From: Cercophora sp. LCS_1
Taxonomy: Eukaryota > Ascomycota > Sordariomycetes > Sordariales > Lasiosphaeriaceae
Direction of reading: 5' to 3'
Length of the DNA stretch: 64,000 nt
NCBI GenBank assembly: GCA_036250225.1
Contig: JAPZLL010000047.1
Coordinates: 62,001 to 126,000, forward strand
Each line of letters begins with the position of its first letter. The first letter of the stretch is position 1. Positions 31,568 through 43,869 of the stretch are shown piece by piece. The position numbers and the translations under genes are program-made. Below the pieces are notes generated by a model. The model saw only the letters and a list, made by a program, of their open reading frames with translations, had not been told where the DNA came from and did no database searches.

Positions 31568-33834
31568 TTAAAACGCAACCTGGCTATGCAAGCCCGCCAG
31601 CTCTCGGTCGAAATTCCTATGCTGCGCAATCGCGTAGAACAGCTTCTCCAGGAAGCCTGTTGCGCCCTTTGCGATCTGCACCGCCTCCGTAAAGCTCTCG
31701 GGCTTGATCTGTCGGAGAGTGATAACGCCAAAGCTCTCATGAACATCGCCCGATGATGAGACGGCAACCTCGGGAAGAGCAATCGCCTTGTTGACAAGTT
31801 CGACGCCCTCGCCTGTTGCGCCGATGGCCTTGAGATGGCCGAATGCCTCGCGGATCCAGTGCAGCGCACGACCGCTCTTGGAAAGAGTCTGAATCGACTT
31901 CTCGCCGCCAGGGATGAACAAGGCATCCACCATGACGGAGCGGAAGCCCTCGAGGTGGTGATGTGGTGTTACAGAGGTGGACCCGTCTGCCGCCGTGATC
32001 TTGCTGCGCTTGGTGCCGATGACAAGTGGGATGGCGAGAGCGGCAGAGATGGCGCCGTACGCGGCAGAGAACGCAACAGGGTCATAGCCATCGGCGATGA
32101 TGATCGCAATTCGTCGTGACGCGATGCTCAGCTTGTCCGGAGGGAAGTCCATCTGGCTGAGACCGTGTGCCTTGCGGCCGTGGTTGGGACGGCCGGCCTT
32201 CTCGGGCTTCTCGCCGCCAACCATATCGCAAACCGTCTGCGCAAGATGCAAATCGATATCGGCGAGACGCTGAACCATGCGGCCATAGACAACAGGATCC
32301 TCGCAGTGGTCCAGCTCGAAGGACAGCGCGTTAACGATGTGGCTTTTCTCGACTGGCGTCATGCTGTTCCAGAACAGCTGGGCTTGGTTGAAGTGCTCCT
32401 TGAACTTGGCGCTGCGCATGCGCGCCTTCATGCCGATAATCTTCTCGGCATACTCGATGTAGCCGCCCTCCTGGTGGGTCGCTGGCGGGCAGCTCTCGAA
32501 GCGGTTGGGCCAGTAGTTGACGGTCCCCTTGGTAATGGTGTGACGCATGGCGCCGTCGCGGTTGAAGTTCATGACGGGACAGACTGGTCTGTTGATGGGA
32601 AGTTCTTGCCAGTTGATGCCGAGACGCGATATTTGTGTGTCAAAGTAGCTGAAGTTACGGCCCTGGAGCAGCGGGTCGTCAGAGAAGCCAATGCCGGAAA
32701 CAACATGGCTGGTGCAGAAGGCGATCTGCTCGACTTGAGGGAAGAACTCGTCGGGGTTGCGGTTGAGTTCGAGCTCGCCAATGTACCTGGTTGGAACCAA
32801 CTCCTCCGGCCACACCTTTGTTGCGTCAAGGATGTCAAAGTCAAACTTGTGCTCGTCTTCCTCGGCAATGACCTGGATGCCGAACTTCCACTTGGGGTAC
32901 ACGCCGTTCTCGATCGCCTCCCAGAGATCCTTGCGGTGGAAGTCGGGGTCCTCGCCCGCCAGCTTCAGCGCCTCATCCCAAACCAGCGAGTTGACACCCA
33001 GCTCCGGACTCCAGAGGAACTTGACGAAAGAGCGCTTCCCCTCAGCGTTGATGAGAGTGAATGTGTTCACACCGAAACCCTGCATCATCCGGTAGGATCG
33101 CGGGATGGCACGGTCGCTCATCGTCCACATAAACATGTGGGTCGCCTCTGTGTGGTTGTACTGAAAATCCCAAAAGTTGTTGTGCGCCGACTGCGCCTGT
33201 GGGACCTCGTTGTGTGGCTCGGGCTTGCCAGCATGAATGACGTCTGGGAACTTGATAGCATCCTGGATGAAGAAGACGGGGATGTTGTTGGCCACAATAT
33301 CCCAGTTGCCCTCCTGTGTGTAGAACTTGACGGCGAACCCGCGCACATCACGAACGGTATCGGCGCTACCACGGCTTCCGAGGACTGTCGAAAAGCGCAC
33401 AAAGATGGGCGTCTCGCGGGTTGTGTCGGTCAGAACCTTGGCGCACGTCACGTCCGCGGCGCTCTTAAACAGTCGAAACGTTCCGAATGCTCCGCTACCA
33501 CGCGCGTGGACGACTCTCTCGGGGATTCTCTCGTGGTCAAATCGGTGGATCTGTTGGCAGAAACGTCAGCAAAAACGAACGGGGGGGGGGGGAGGGAGCA
33601 ACGAACCCTCTCGCGAGCAAATGGATCCTCTAGTAGCATGGGGCCAATCTTGTCGTCGCTGGTAACTTTAAGCCAGTCGTCGGCCGTGGTCTGCTTGACG
33701 CCATAGTCGGTAGTCAGGCGGCCCTCGGGCGCCATCTCCTTGGTCTCCTTCTGGAGGTCGGCCACCTTGTCGCCGCCATGGCCTGTGACAGCGTGTGTTG
33801 CCCTTTGCATTGTCTTCTGCAGAATCTCAGCCAT
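31568..33834 (-). CDS. Large-subunit catalase with C-terminal DJ-1/PfpI-like domain
   Basis: Heme catalase that dismutates hydrogen peroxide. Exons 33834-33607 and 33550-31568 (56-bp intron) give 736 residues, the size of the clade of large fungal and bacterial (HPII-type) catalases. Catalytic His91 lies in RVVHARGSGAFG, the catalytic Asn near 165 in ANNIPVFF, and the heme-ligand Tyr near 378 in RNFSYFDTQ. From about residue 580 a flavodoxin-like/DJ-1 domain follows (RRIAIIIADGYDP ... DALFIPGG). There is no signal peptide. The single intron contains 12 consecutive C (plus strand G at 33581-33592), unusual for so short an intron and a spot where sequence errors are likely. Confidence 0.95.
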
Positions 33835-34483
33835 TGACGGAATCTAGTGTTGCAGAGTATGCGATTGAGGAAAGAGAACCAATTGGCTGCACCACAATCA
33901 TCATCAGCAGCAGCTATTATACCTGCGTCAGGAGAAAAGTGTCCGGCGAATCCATGACGTCAATTGGAGACGGCAGGGGCGACGGCAAGGTGCGCCGCGG
34001 TGCGGGGCCGAACACTCGGTCGGAATGTGGGAGGTCCATGCTGGACCTGGATCTAAGACGCTTCGATCCGGGAGAAAAGCATCGATGGGCGCGCTTTCCG
34101 CGTTTCAAATGGCGGTGCGTCAGGCAAACGGTTTGGGGGGTGGGGACAAGGAGGAAAAGTGTTGATGACATTCTGATGTCACGACGCGGAGCCGGTGCTC
34201 CGCCAAGACACTAGTTCGAGCGGCCCCACTTTGACGCCCCGTCAACAACACCTCAATGGGCAGCAAGGCAACGGTGAAGCTATTCCCAACACCAAGGACA
34301 AGATACCATAATCACATGAAAACCTGCTTGTACTAACTAAAGACGGGAAGAAAACCAAGGAGACCATACAATCAAAGACCCAGTTCCCCCAGAATCCCCC
34401 CCAATGCCCTGCCCCAGCAGCTTCAGTAGCTCCAACAGTCCTGAAATCAGTCGTAGGCTGATAGAAAATCGCCAAGACGTACA
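33835..34483. other. Upstream region of the catalase gene
   Basis: Intergenic sequence of about 650 bp. No gene, repeat or clear regulator site was recognised. Confidence 0.4.
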
Positions 34484-35232
34484 TCACAAACGGTACTCCC
34501 GGAACTTCTCCTCCAAGCAATCTAAACCCATAAGAGCCGCCCGAGCAGTATTAGAAAGATGCCTATACGCCATGCCTTCGCTTCCCTCATGCCCCTCACT
34601 TGCCGCCTCGAGACTCTGAGTCCACGTAAGCAAAACCTCGAACTGCTCCTTGAAGACAGTCACGGCCGTCAAGATATCTCGCTTGCCGGCGTGTTGTTTG
34701 ATACATCAAACGGCTCGTTGTCCTTCGGCTTGCTGTCTGCCACCCCGTCATTGGTCAATGGAACATTGTTTGCCATGTTTGCGGAGTCGTCGTGGCCTGG
34801 GAGAGAAAAGGCTCCTGCCGAAGAGAGATCGTCAAAGTTGAGTGGGTCGTCGGCTTCTGATAGAACTGGAGGGGGGAATATTGTGTCGAGAATCCTGGTG
34901 ACGGAGTAGTGGTCGAGAAGGAGCTCCCTGGCGAGAGGGTTGTTCATTAGTTGTTCATTGGTGAAAGTCATGGGGTCTCGCATAAAGAGATCGTCTTCAG
35001 AGGCCATGTATAACCCAGAGGTTCCGGTGGCAGCCGCTGAGGTTGGCGCCGCTTGAGAGAAGGAGTGACCGGCGGACATGGCTTCTTGGTCTTCATGTTG
35101 CTGGGAGACCAAAGGTGCTGCTGAACCGCAGTGCGGCTTTGTGTGCTGGAAAGCGCGCTGTGGCATCTTTGGTATCCAGAAGTTGAAGTTGTGTCGACGG
35201 TGAGAGGCTTGCGGCTGAAGACAGGAGGGCAA
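34484..35232 (-). CDS. Uncharacterised two-exon ORF, possibly 3' part of a regulator gene
   Basis: A frame from 35232 to 34744 followed, after a possible 62-bp intron (GGG|GTGGCA ... GCAAG|C), by 34681-34484 reads as one protein of ~228 residues in phase. The first part is Ala/Ser/Pro-rich then acidic (ARELLLDHYSVTRILDTIF, LNFDDLSS), the second an amphipathic helix region (VFKEQFEVLLTWTQSLEAA). This composition resembles the C-terminal activation region of fungal Zn2Cys6 factors, and the ORF lies just downstream of the broken regulator on the same strand, so it could be that gene's last exons. No DNA-binding motif is seen. The start is uncertain. Confidence 0.35.
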
Positions 35233-35448
35233 TCAATCGTGTTACCTGGGAGATGATCAACAAGCTGTATGGAGATCCCATGAAGGTGAAAGATCTCAAA
35301 CACCGTTACGGACAGTTTTTCGCTACTCTGGACGGATTGAATCGCAATCCGGAGCAACAGAACAGACTCTCAATAGGACGCTTGGGAGGGAAGCCTTCCG
35401 ATCAGCGTACTCGACAACCCAAATCTGGCCACTTCGTCCTCGTCCCAT

Positions 35449-38075
35449 TCAGAAGTCCCCCACTCCGAAATTGCAAAACGGAAGAGAGTATGCGACGTGG
35501 ATGTTGGCCTGAAAAATAAGACTGAGTGGGTCCACAAGTTGGGATAGCGACGAAAAAAAGAAGCGCAGGAAACGACAACGATCCGGCCCTCCCATCGGCC
35601 AGGGCGTCGCAGACTCATCACCCGACAGCCCACCATGTTCTTCCTTGTACTTCTGTACCATTTCGCTCACCCTCTTTGAGTTCGGATCCTGGGCCTTGCT
35701 AACAGTGTGGACAGGAAAGTCCGACCGCAGCTCGTCTGGTCGCAGATGGTTCTTCCAGGTCAACTCGCCACCCGCAAATCGATCTATTGCCGCCCCATCC
35801 TCCGGCGACATCGCATCACGCATCATCTGATACAATACTCGGACAAAGTACGCATTGCGCCCTTGGTCGTAAAGACACTTGGCTACAAGAATCAGCGTCA
35901 TTCGCTTGGCGAGGGTATCGGGCGAGCCGGGGTTACTGGGATTTTCCGAGCGGGAAAGATTGGATTGGGTGAGGAAGAAACCATTGGCGCAGGCACTGAG
36001 ACGGTCGAAGCCGTGACGGAGGTAGTAGATGCGAAGAAGCGTCTCAAAGGAGTCCTTGGAGTTTTGGAGGACTTGGCGGAGATTGGCACTGGGTCGTTCC
36101 CGACTCTGAACTGTGCTCGTAGCTGCCGCCCTTCTGGGCCATTTCAGAGTTGTCAAGGATTCGGACGAGTGTCAACATGTACCGCAAACTTGATGTGTTA
36201 GTCGAGCATTATCTTCAGCGAGGGAGTAGCTGTCTAACTGGATTCTCAACTGGATTGGCAGAGCAATTCTCTGTGGCTGGAGTGTTTCCGCCAGCGCCTT
36301 CAACCATTGTTGCAGTCTTCACAAACAGAGACACGAGGTGGCGGGCGATCTTCTAGGTGGGCCACCAAATATGTACAAGGAAGCGTCGTTCATCATGGTT
36401 AGAAGGTCGCATTGAGCTTTCCAAACATCGCCAAATCTCGACGAGACGAGGGCATCAGTAAGCGGGTATTTGAGCCAGAGTTCTCCGTAAAAACTGGGGT
36501 TTATCGCTGGGTCCAGGAGAGGAGAGATGGGAGGCCGTTCAAGGACGGGAGCACGATAGTGTTGGAATTGCATCGTTCTCATTAAGTCAGTGCGATGTTC
36601 ACGTTTGGCGATGGTTGGAGGTGAGCAACTCATGATTGCCAATTCAAAGTCGCCCACGCCGTGAAAACAGCCGCATCCTTCATCCTCTGGCTTCGAAACG
36701 GGAGTGTTCCGTAGAAGATACCCATGTTGCGGCCCATATCGATGGCCTGTGCCATGTAGACCCATCCAACCTTGTCGAGGGCGCACAGGTTGTAGACCAT
36801 GTTCATGATCACGCCGGTTTGGATGGTGGTCAGCTTGTCAGTGCCCACTTCTGATTCCCAAAGTCCTCTCGCTTCTGCAAGCAACTGGTACCTGAGACTC
36901 TTGGGATTCCGGAACTCGGCGTGATCAGAGAGTTCGGGATTGTAGAACTGAGAAGATGCGAAACCGGAACCTAAGCTCACACAAAGGCCAACTGGCATAA
37001 GCTATCGCAAGGGTAATGTTCACAAGAAACGAGGAGCAGAGTTTATGCCGCTCACGCACTCATGTCTTCGAGAAAATACTCCTTTTGGAAACTGTTCAGG
37101 CTCCCGTATTCCTGCAGGGAGTAGCTGGAGAGAAGGCCCCTCACCAACTCATCATCCTTGGAGACCAACGTCTACTTCGATGGTTTTGCTTGACTCAACG
37201 GCGCGTCGACGACATCGACTGCATGGTACAGCTTCATGTACGGATCATCGACGCCTGGCTGGGTGCTTGATGGTGGTGCCGGGGGGCCAGCCGATGGGTA
37301 GTGGTCGTCAGGTTTCCCAACAGTCCACTCGTACAATAGAGAGTGCAGATATGGGTTATTGGGCTTGACGAGGTGGGACGGTATATCGGTGTATGATGGG
37401 AACACATAACGGTATCGGGTCTCGGGGGTGAGCGACACTTGCAAAAGGAGATCGCCGTAGTCAACATGGCGCGCGATGGTGTTGACGTCGTTGCCTCTTC
37501 GGATTCTCTTCATGATAGCATGGGCATCGGCCTCGGGCCTAGACTGTATCGCTATAATGATGCGCTGGTGGGCAGCCATTCTATCCTGCAGCTCGGTGTG
37601 CTTGCGCTTGTGGGCCTACGCCGGTGTCTCCTCGCCCACAGTCTCGTACTCGCAATCGAGCTTGCGGCTCAAGCAGCTCTGGCACTTAGGCCGTTGCCCA
37701 CCACACTAGCAATGCAAGGGCAGGATCAGCATCCAGACGGAAAGTAACTTAGACCGGCAAGCGGAGACCCACTTTAGACTTGCGTTTGCGACATGCTGTG
37801 TAGGCAGACGGAATTGGCGCTCGGCGGGGTGTGGGCTCGGCGTCTGAAGGCGAAGGGGAAGAGCGCGCCGTCCCTCCAGTGACAAAGGAGGGAAGAAGCC
37901 GCCGAAGCTTGCTCGGGTTGGAAGGACCACCGGGGTTGGGGTCGGGTGAAATTCTGGCGGAGAACGGGGCCAAGCCAAGCCAAGCCAAGCCAAGGGTGTG
38001 GCCCTGAGGTAGAGAGAGGGGGGAAGCGTCTCTTGGTACTTTAGTGGTTGCTAGGAGGTTTGATCGGTTGTCCAT
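35449..38075 (-). pseudogene. Zn2Cys6 transcription factor, apparently inactivated
   Basis: Coding remnants of a fungal-specific regulator run through this interval. Exon 1 (38075-37773) and the next exon (from 37705) join in phase to form most of a Zn2Cys6 cluster, ACRKRKSK plus CGGQRPKCQSC, but the first zinc cysteine is Tyr (codon 37802-37800). In the continuing frame there are stops at 37618-37616 (TAG), 37174-37172 (TAG) and 36321-36319 (TGA), each followed by further sequence typical of the fungal TF middle-homology region (MVYNLCALDKVGW, FYGELWLKYPL, then LLRIYYLRHGFD). All three stops, and the Tyr, could arise by single transitions. A 5-bp AAGCC tandem repeat (about 37976-37995) adds low complexity to the N-terminus. 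Sequencing error cannot be excluded. Confidence 0.7.
37974..37996. repeat. AAGCC pentamer minisatellite
   Basis: Four to five tandem copies of AAGCC within the N-terminal exon of the broken regulator, translated as part of a GLAWLGLA segment on the minus strand. Confidence 0.8.
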
Positions 38076-38508
38076 TGCAACATGCTTGGGAAGAAAATGT
38101 CCTCAGCTATCCTCCATTCGGCTTCATCATCCCGAGGGCCGCTGCATCAGGCACCAATCCCGCCCACGATGCATACTTACAACGCAATAGGGATCGTGGA
38201 CGTGGAGACCGGATGAGGTCGTCGCGGAGGCTGTCAAACATGGGTTGGGCGACATTCTCGCACTGTGCGATAAGCGTCGCGGAAGAGCGGAGGGGGTGCC
38301 AATTGGACGGCAGGGAGCTGCTGTGCGCTGTTGCAAAAAGTCGGATCACGGGTGCCAGAATCCTGCACGATGTGATTGGCCCCTCGGGTGGGCATCCGCC
38401 CAAACTTGCCAACGTGACAGCACATCGACTTTAAGTCCGCCGGGGAAGGAGCCCCTCAGTTGAGGACAGATGCCGTCATCAAATGCAGCGAGCCCGGGAG
38501 TCTAGGGC
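38076..38508. promoter_or_regulatory. Divergent upstream region of the two regulator loci
   Basis: Roughly 430 bp between the two ATGs. No palindromic CGG half-site pair could be assigned with confidence. Confidence 0.35.
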
Positions 38509-40841
38509 ATGCCTTCGTCGCAGCCGAAAGGCCGCCAGATTCTGCCCAAACCTAGAGGATTGGGCGAGGACGCCCCCAAGCTCCCGCCGGCTTCGGGGCA
38601 GCTGATCAAAAAGTCTGCCAAGGTGGGGGTCGCCTGCGAGCAGTGTCGGGCGAAGAGGACAAAGGTTGGTCCTACAAACAATCGCACTGCGCGCGCGACT
38701 GTTCCGATTGCGCTGACTTGCCCTTCCAGTGCAACGGCCAGAAGCCAAGCTGCTCGAGATGTGCCTCCATTGGTCGGGCATGTACCTACCGTGTGGTAGG
38801 AGATGTGGAGCTGAAGCGCAAGCACCAAGACTTGGAGACCACAGCCACCAGCATGCAAGATGTGCTGGAGCTGCTGAGAAACGCGCCAGAAGATACCGCC
38901 GCGAGGGTTTTCCAAGAGCTCAGAAACGGCACCTCGTTGTCCGAGATCCTCGACACGATTGGTCCCAAAGCAACCAGCCCACTGTCTCATCTCCAAGCGT
39001 CGAGAAACGCAAGCGCGCCTACCGACTCGACGCTGGAATTCTGTCTGAACGCCAATCACTCGACCGCTTTTCCGAGGCTTACACCTCTTCACCTCGCCAA
39101 CTTTGACTTGAAGTTACTGGGTCTGGGTGCTAGCAACGATATCCTAGGAAGGCCATCAAAGAAACCCCGCTCGGAACGGACGGCATTCGATCCCAAACCT
39201 GAGGCCGCAAGCCCCGGCTATCCATACATCGATTCTCGTTTGGAAGATCTCGACATTCACCGTTGGACCGATGTTCCCATTTCCAACTCGCTCGCCTCGC
39301 GGGTGATTTCGTTCTATCTCGCAAACGAGCATCCGATTCTCGGCCCATTCAGCCCCGGCTTGTTTGTCAGAGACTTGGTCAGCGGGGACCAGCGCTTTTG
39401 CTCTCCTCTACTTGTCAGTGCTTTGCTTGCCTGGTCCTGCGTACGTCTTGCACCCGCCGTTGGGCACTGGCTCCGTTCGTTGTTGAGATGAATGTGTAGG
39501 GACCATATGCGCAGTTCGAACCAGAGCTCAAGAGCCTGTCATAAGAGCCCCTCGAGGAGGTCAAGATACGTTGGGAGGTTAAGAACACACAACATCACAC
39601 GATCATCTCGGCCGCCTTCCTTCTCACAATCGCCTGCAATCACCATGGAGAAGACAAAGCCGGGGTCTTCTACCTTGACACCGGCGCTGAGATCGGGCGT
39701 AACTTGGGGCTGTTCAACCAACAGCCGGGCCAGCCGTCACCTGTATTTGCGGGCGACGAGGAAGACATGATTGCTGCTTCGTATGCCGCTTGGGGTATAT
39801 TTGGCTGGCACACGTAAGTCCGCTCTCGCTGCGCGGTGGACTTTCTTTGACATGATAAGGTTACATGCTCTTTACTTTCGACGACGACATGCGATCTACA
39901 GTCCTCCCGTGCTGCCAATTCCGGATGCCACCGCGATGCCACACTACATAGGATGGACATTCACATGGGTCTCTAAATTTTGGCTCATTGTCTACAAAAT
40001 CTTTCACCCTGCCGATTTCAAGGTCGGGAGTCTCTCCCTGGCCGAAACTGAGGCTGGCTATCAGCAACTTCTCTCGCTATTCGGCACCGTTCCCAACCAA
40101 GTCGGCCGCGGTGACTCTTATCCCCAGCATGTTCTCATTCTCCAGTAAGCGCCCCTTTTGCTGCCTCGTAACCTGTCTAACCGTTCCAGCTCCTGGTATC
40201 ACACTGCCATCTTAGACCTCTGGCGTCCCTTCCTCGAACCCAAACGCCACGCCAAACTCGAAACGCTCCCCTCCTCCGACAAATATCCCGCCATCGCCGC
40301 CTACAATGCCTCGGTCCGTCAACTCAAACGTCTGATATATCTCAACCGGGCGCGTTTCGACGCAACCAACCTCACTATCCTCTTTAGCCCCGGCTACCTC
40401 TACCTCCTCAACGAAGTCTACCGACACAGCGACACTCCGGACGCCCAGTTTTACTTTATCTTGGCGATGAGAGGGTATCTACGGATGGCTCCCTGGTCCG
40501 CCGTCATGTGTGGGGTTGCCAAGGCATTCTTTGCCCTTGGATGGAAGACAGGGACAATCCAGAGACTGGGTGGGCAGATCGGTTATTGGAGGATATGCAG
40601 GTTGCCACAGCAGCAGCTGGCGCCGGAGAGGATTATAAGAGCATGTATCTGGTTGACCTTGGTGGCTCGGATGAGGACTTGGAAGCGGGGAGTATGGAGA
40701 AGCTGGCTAAGGGATTCCAGAAGCTGGCGTTGGAGAAGGGCACGAAGGAGGAGGAAAAAGAAGAGGAGAAGGCACCTGACGCCTGGACGGGGAATCCTGA
40801 GAACGGGATCTTTACAGTTTCTATCACTGACATCTTTTAGG
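38509..40841 (+). pseudogene. Second Zn2Cys6 transcription factor, probably inactivated
   Basis: Exons 38509-38664 and 38730-39440 join cleanly and encode an intact zinc cluster (CEQCRAKRTKCNGQKPSCSRC), an acidic linker, a coiled-coil-like DLETTATSMQDVLELLRN segment and the start of the regulator middle-homology region. The next exon (from 39500 to 39813) reads PYAQFEPELKSLS, then TAA at 39542-39544, then EVKIRW and further family-like sequence. Exons 39902-40144 and from 40190 continue, but near 40545-40575 the frame shifts from FFALGWKTG to WADRLLEDMQV without room for an intron. An unusual acceptor (ending 39550) could skip the stop, but not the frameshift. A truncated 290-residue DNA-binding protein could still be made. 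Confidence 0.6.
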
Positions 40842-41565
40842 TTATTTGGAAAATGATGGTTCCTCTCTTTTCAACACCGCCTTGCCGTTTAGTGATAACC
40901 TCCAGGGTGGCGCGATCGCACAAATGCATGTCTCTCAGTTCTACCTTCATCAGCTAATTAGCACTCCTAGCTACGGCTTTCCCACTGGTAACGTAGGCTG
41001 AGCGCCTTAACCTCGCCCTCCCTCCGACACTATCCGCTGTTGATTCCTTGAGCAACAAGCTCATCAGCGCCTACTAGGAGAATAGCCCCGAACGATAAGC
41101 CTTAGCGACGGGTAAACCCCCGATGCCTGTTTTACCGGCATATCGCTGCGCCGCATACGTGCCGGTATTCATCGGCAGCCGATCCAGGCAACGAAGACCG
41201 ACCAGCCCAATATCTGCACATGAGCGGCACGTCTAACGCCCGTGTCATGAACCACGGGAGGCAAGATTTGATGCACTGATGGGCTGGAACCAGGTGTAAA
41301 GATTGCGTGAACGCGAGGGTATTCGACGCGAAGTTACACACACCACATCCAATCAGGGTCGGAGCGCGGGAGGACGAACACACGCTCGGGTGGATGCTGC
41401 ATTTATGCTGAACCACGGATCGACAGTAAGACCGGCCAGATCTCTTTGGCCCAGACGTATTAAATCCCCGACAGCAGGGATCTCTTGGAGCCCCTTGTCT
41501 CTTCATTGCCAAAAGCCCCCTAGCAAAAACTCGCCGGACCTTCAAAGGCTGACACGGTATCTACC
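40842..41565. other. Intergenic region
   Basis: No gene recognised. The right end forms the promoter of the ankyrin gene. Confidence 0.4.
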
Positions 41566-43869
41566 ATGGAGGCAGTCGGCGCTGTCGTTGGCATTGCTGA
41601 TGTCGCGTTGCGGACGACGTCCAAGCTGTGGACTCTGTTTGCCAATTGGCAGGATGCGCCTGCAGATCTTCATCGTTTGCGTGACGAACTCTGGAGGACC
41701 CATCGCTTCTTTTCCGAGACGCAGGATGGAATTGCGGCCCTGTATTCGGCGCAGCCCCGGCTGCCCAAACTGACCGAGTCTCACGCTTCCATCAGGGAGT
41801 TGGAGATCTTGGCTGATGAGGGCATGGCTGTCCTCGGGCAGATTGACCGATTCATCGACAGCTTGACGGCGTCCCCTAGTACGGACAAGCTCCCAGACTT
41901 TGGGAAACGACGAAAAATCATCTGGATGGCTAGCACAAGGAAGGTAAACAAGTGGAGGAGCGAGCTTCGAGCCATCACGTCGGGCATCTGTCGCTCTCTC
42001 ATTGTTCAAAACATGTGGGCATCCGCAGTGCTAGTCTGTCAGGGACCAAGCTGACAACAAAACAGACCGATCTCGACGGAAATGCATCTCTCGATCGAAT
42101 CATCAACAGAACGCATCACATCCCATCTGGACCAGAACCTTCAAACGTACCACAATCTCACCGTTTCCAAACTCGGAAAAGTAGTAGAACACTCGCACGC
42201 CGACATGGTATCCCAAATCGACGAGCGCTTCAAATCCATGGAAGCCAAGCTCACCCAGCCATTCACCATTACCAGGAAGCCCAACAACGCCAACACCAAA
42301 CCCAACGACCAATGGGCCAACTCCCCAACCTCAATAACAAACTACACCTCTCCACCACCACCATACACCCCTAAGGCAACCCAATGCCCCTTAAACCCCT
42401 GTCCCTGCGCCTGCCACGCCCCCAAAAACTACGCCCTCCGCCTCTGCACCCCGCTCTACCTCCTCGGCACCATCTCCCTCCTCTACAACGCGAACGCCCC
42501 GAAATGCACCCTCCGGTCCTGCAGTCCAGCCCCACGCCACTCCCTCCGCCTAACCTACACCCTCCCAACCTGGCTCCTCCGCACAACCTTGTACATGCTC
42601 TACGCCTCACCCACCGGCAGTCCGCAACTCGTCCTCCGCGTCCAAAACCACATCCCCGCCGAAGCCATGCACCCGCACTCCATCTTCGGCCGCGTCCAAC
42701 ACGGCGACATTCCCGGTGTCAAAGCCCTTCTCCTCGCCAACAAAGCCTCAGTAACCGATATCATCGGGCCACCCTTCATCGGGCTTCTCAACCTGGCGAT
42801 CTGGCGACGCGATATCAAAATGGTTTCATTCCTTCTTAGTGCAGGCGCCGATCCATTCCAGGAGAATCCGGATGATCAGGGGACACCGATTGGGTCTGCT
42901 TTTTTGCAGTACATCCAGAACCCGCGGAGCGAGATTTGTAGGATACTGCCGATGGGGGTGTATGTCGAGGATATGGAGTTTCCGAGGCTGAGTCAGATAT
43001 TGATGGGTACGTTGCATGTTGATTTAGCCAAGGCGTTGGGGATGGAGGACTACCGAAAGGATATTAACAACCCAGGCTTGGGGCGGCAGATGCCGTTGGA
43101 CATTGCGGTTATCAAGGGGGACTACGAAGCGGTGAAGTTGTTGATTGATGCGGGCGCAGACGTGGAGGGGGTCAGTGGAGTACGACGAACGACGGCGCTG
43201 CATAGGGCTTGTATGAATGGGGATGTGAGCGCGGCGAGGATGTTGCTTGAGGCTGGGGCGTCGGTGGAGACGAGGGAGAGGAATGGATGGGATGCGTTGG
43301 TGTGCGCGGCGACGTGTCCGGTTGAGAGGCCGGATGGGTTGTTGAGGTTGTTGTTACGGTATGGGGCGGATGTGCATGCTGTGTATGGGGCTGGGTGGCA
43401 GCCGTTGAGCCAGGCGGTTACGCAGGGGACGGTGGGGACGGTGGAGTGGTTTTTGGATCATGGGGCTGATATCGAGCATGTGGATTGTGAAGGGGATACG
43501 GCGGTTTGCGAGGCGATTTTCCAGGGGTGGTGTGAGAAGGCCGAGGTGTTGATTAGGAGGGGTTGTAGGTTGGATGGGAAGAGTCGCCAGGGGAGGACGC
43601 TGCTGCATTACTTGGCTAGAGATGCTGAGGCTGATATGATGGAGGTTTTTATGAGGGCTGGGATGGAGGGTGTGAATCCAGGGGACAAGGACCATGATGG
43701 GAAGACAGCGACGATGGTTTTCAGGGAGAGGGAAGTTGATAAGGAGCTTGAGGCTGCGTTTGAAGCGTTGATGCGGAGTGTTGAACGCTTGTTTTGGGGT
43801 GAAGCCAATGCTGTGGACAGCGAGAGCGAGGACGAGTTTGTGGATGCGAGGGACGCTCTTGACTGTTAA
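41566..43869 (+). CDS. PigL_N-type helical domain protein with ankyrin repeats
   Basis: Exons 41566-42014 and 42066-43869 (51-bp intron, AT|GTGGGC ... AACAG|A) give 750 residues. Residues ~1-150 match the style of the fungal STAND N-terminal domain named after azaphilone cluster protein L (begins MEAVGAVVGIADVAL), often found on NLR-like proteins. Residues ~155-215 form a helical linker, a Cys/Pro-rich segment follows near 255-305, and from ~360 to 700 come degenerate ankyrin repeats (GDIPGVKALLLANKASV, GDYEAVKLLIDAGADVEG, GDVSAARMLLEAGASVET). No NACHT or NB-ARC NTPase lies between, so this is an NTPase-less architecture. A sensor or scaffold role in allorecognition or stress is inferred only from the domain types. 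Confidence 0.82.

Noticed and set aside
32165..33706. 513-codon open frame on the plus strand
   Set aside because: It is antisense to the catalase coding exon; strong third-position bias of the real gene opens the opposite frame, and the translation has no domain features.
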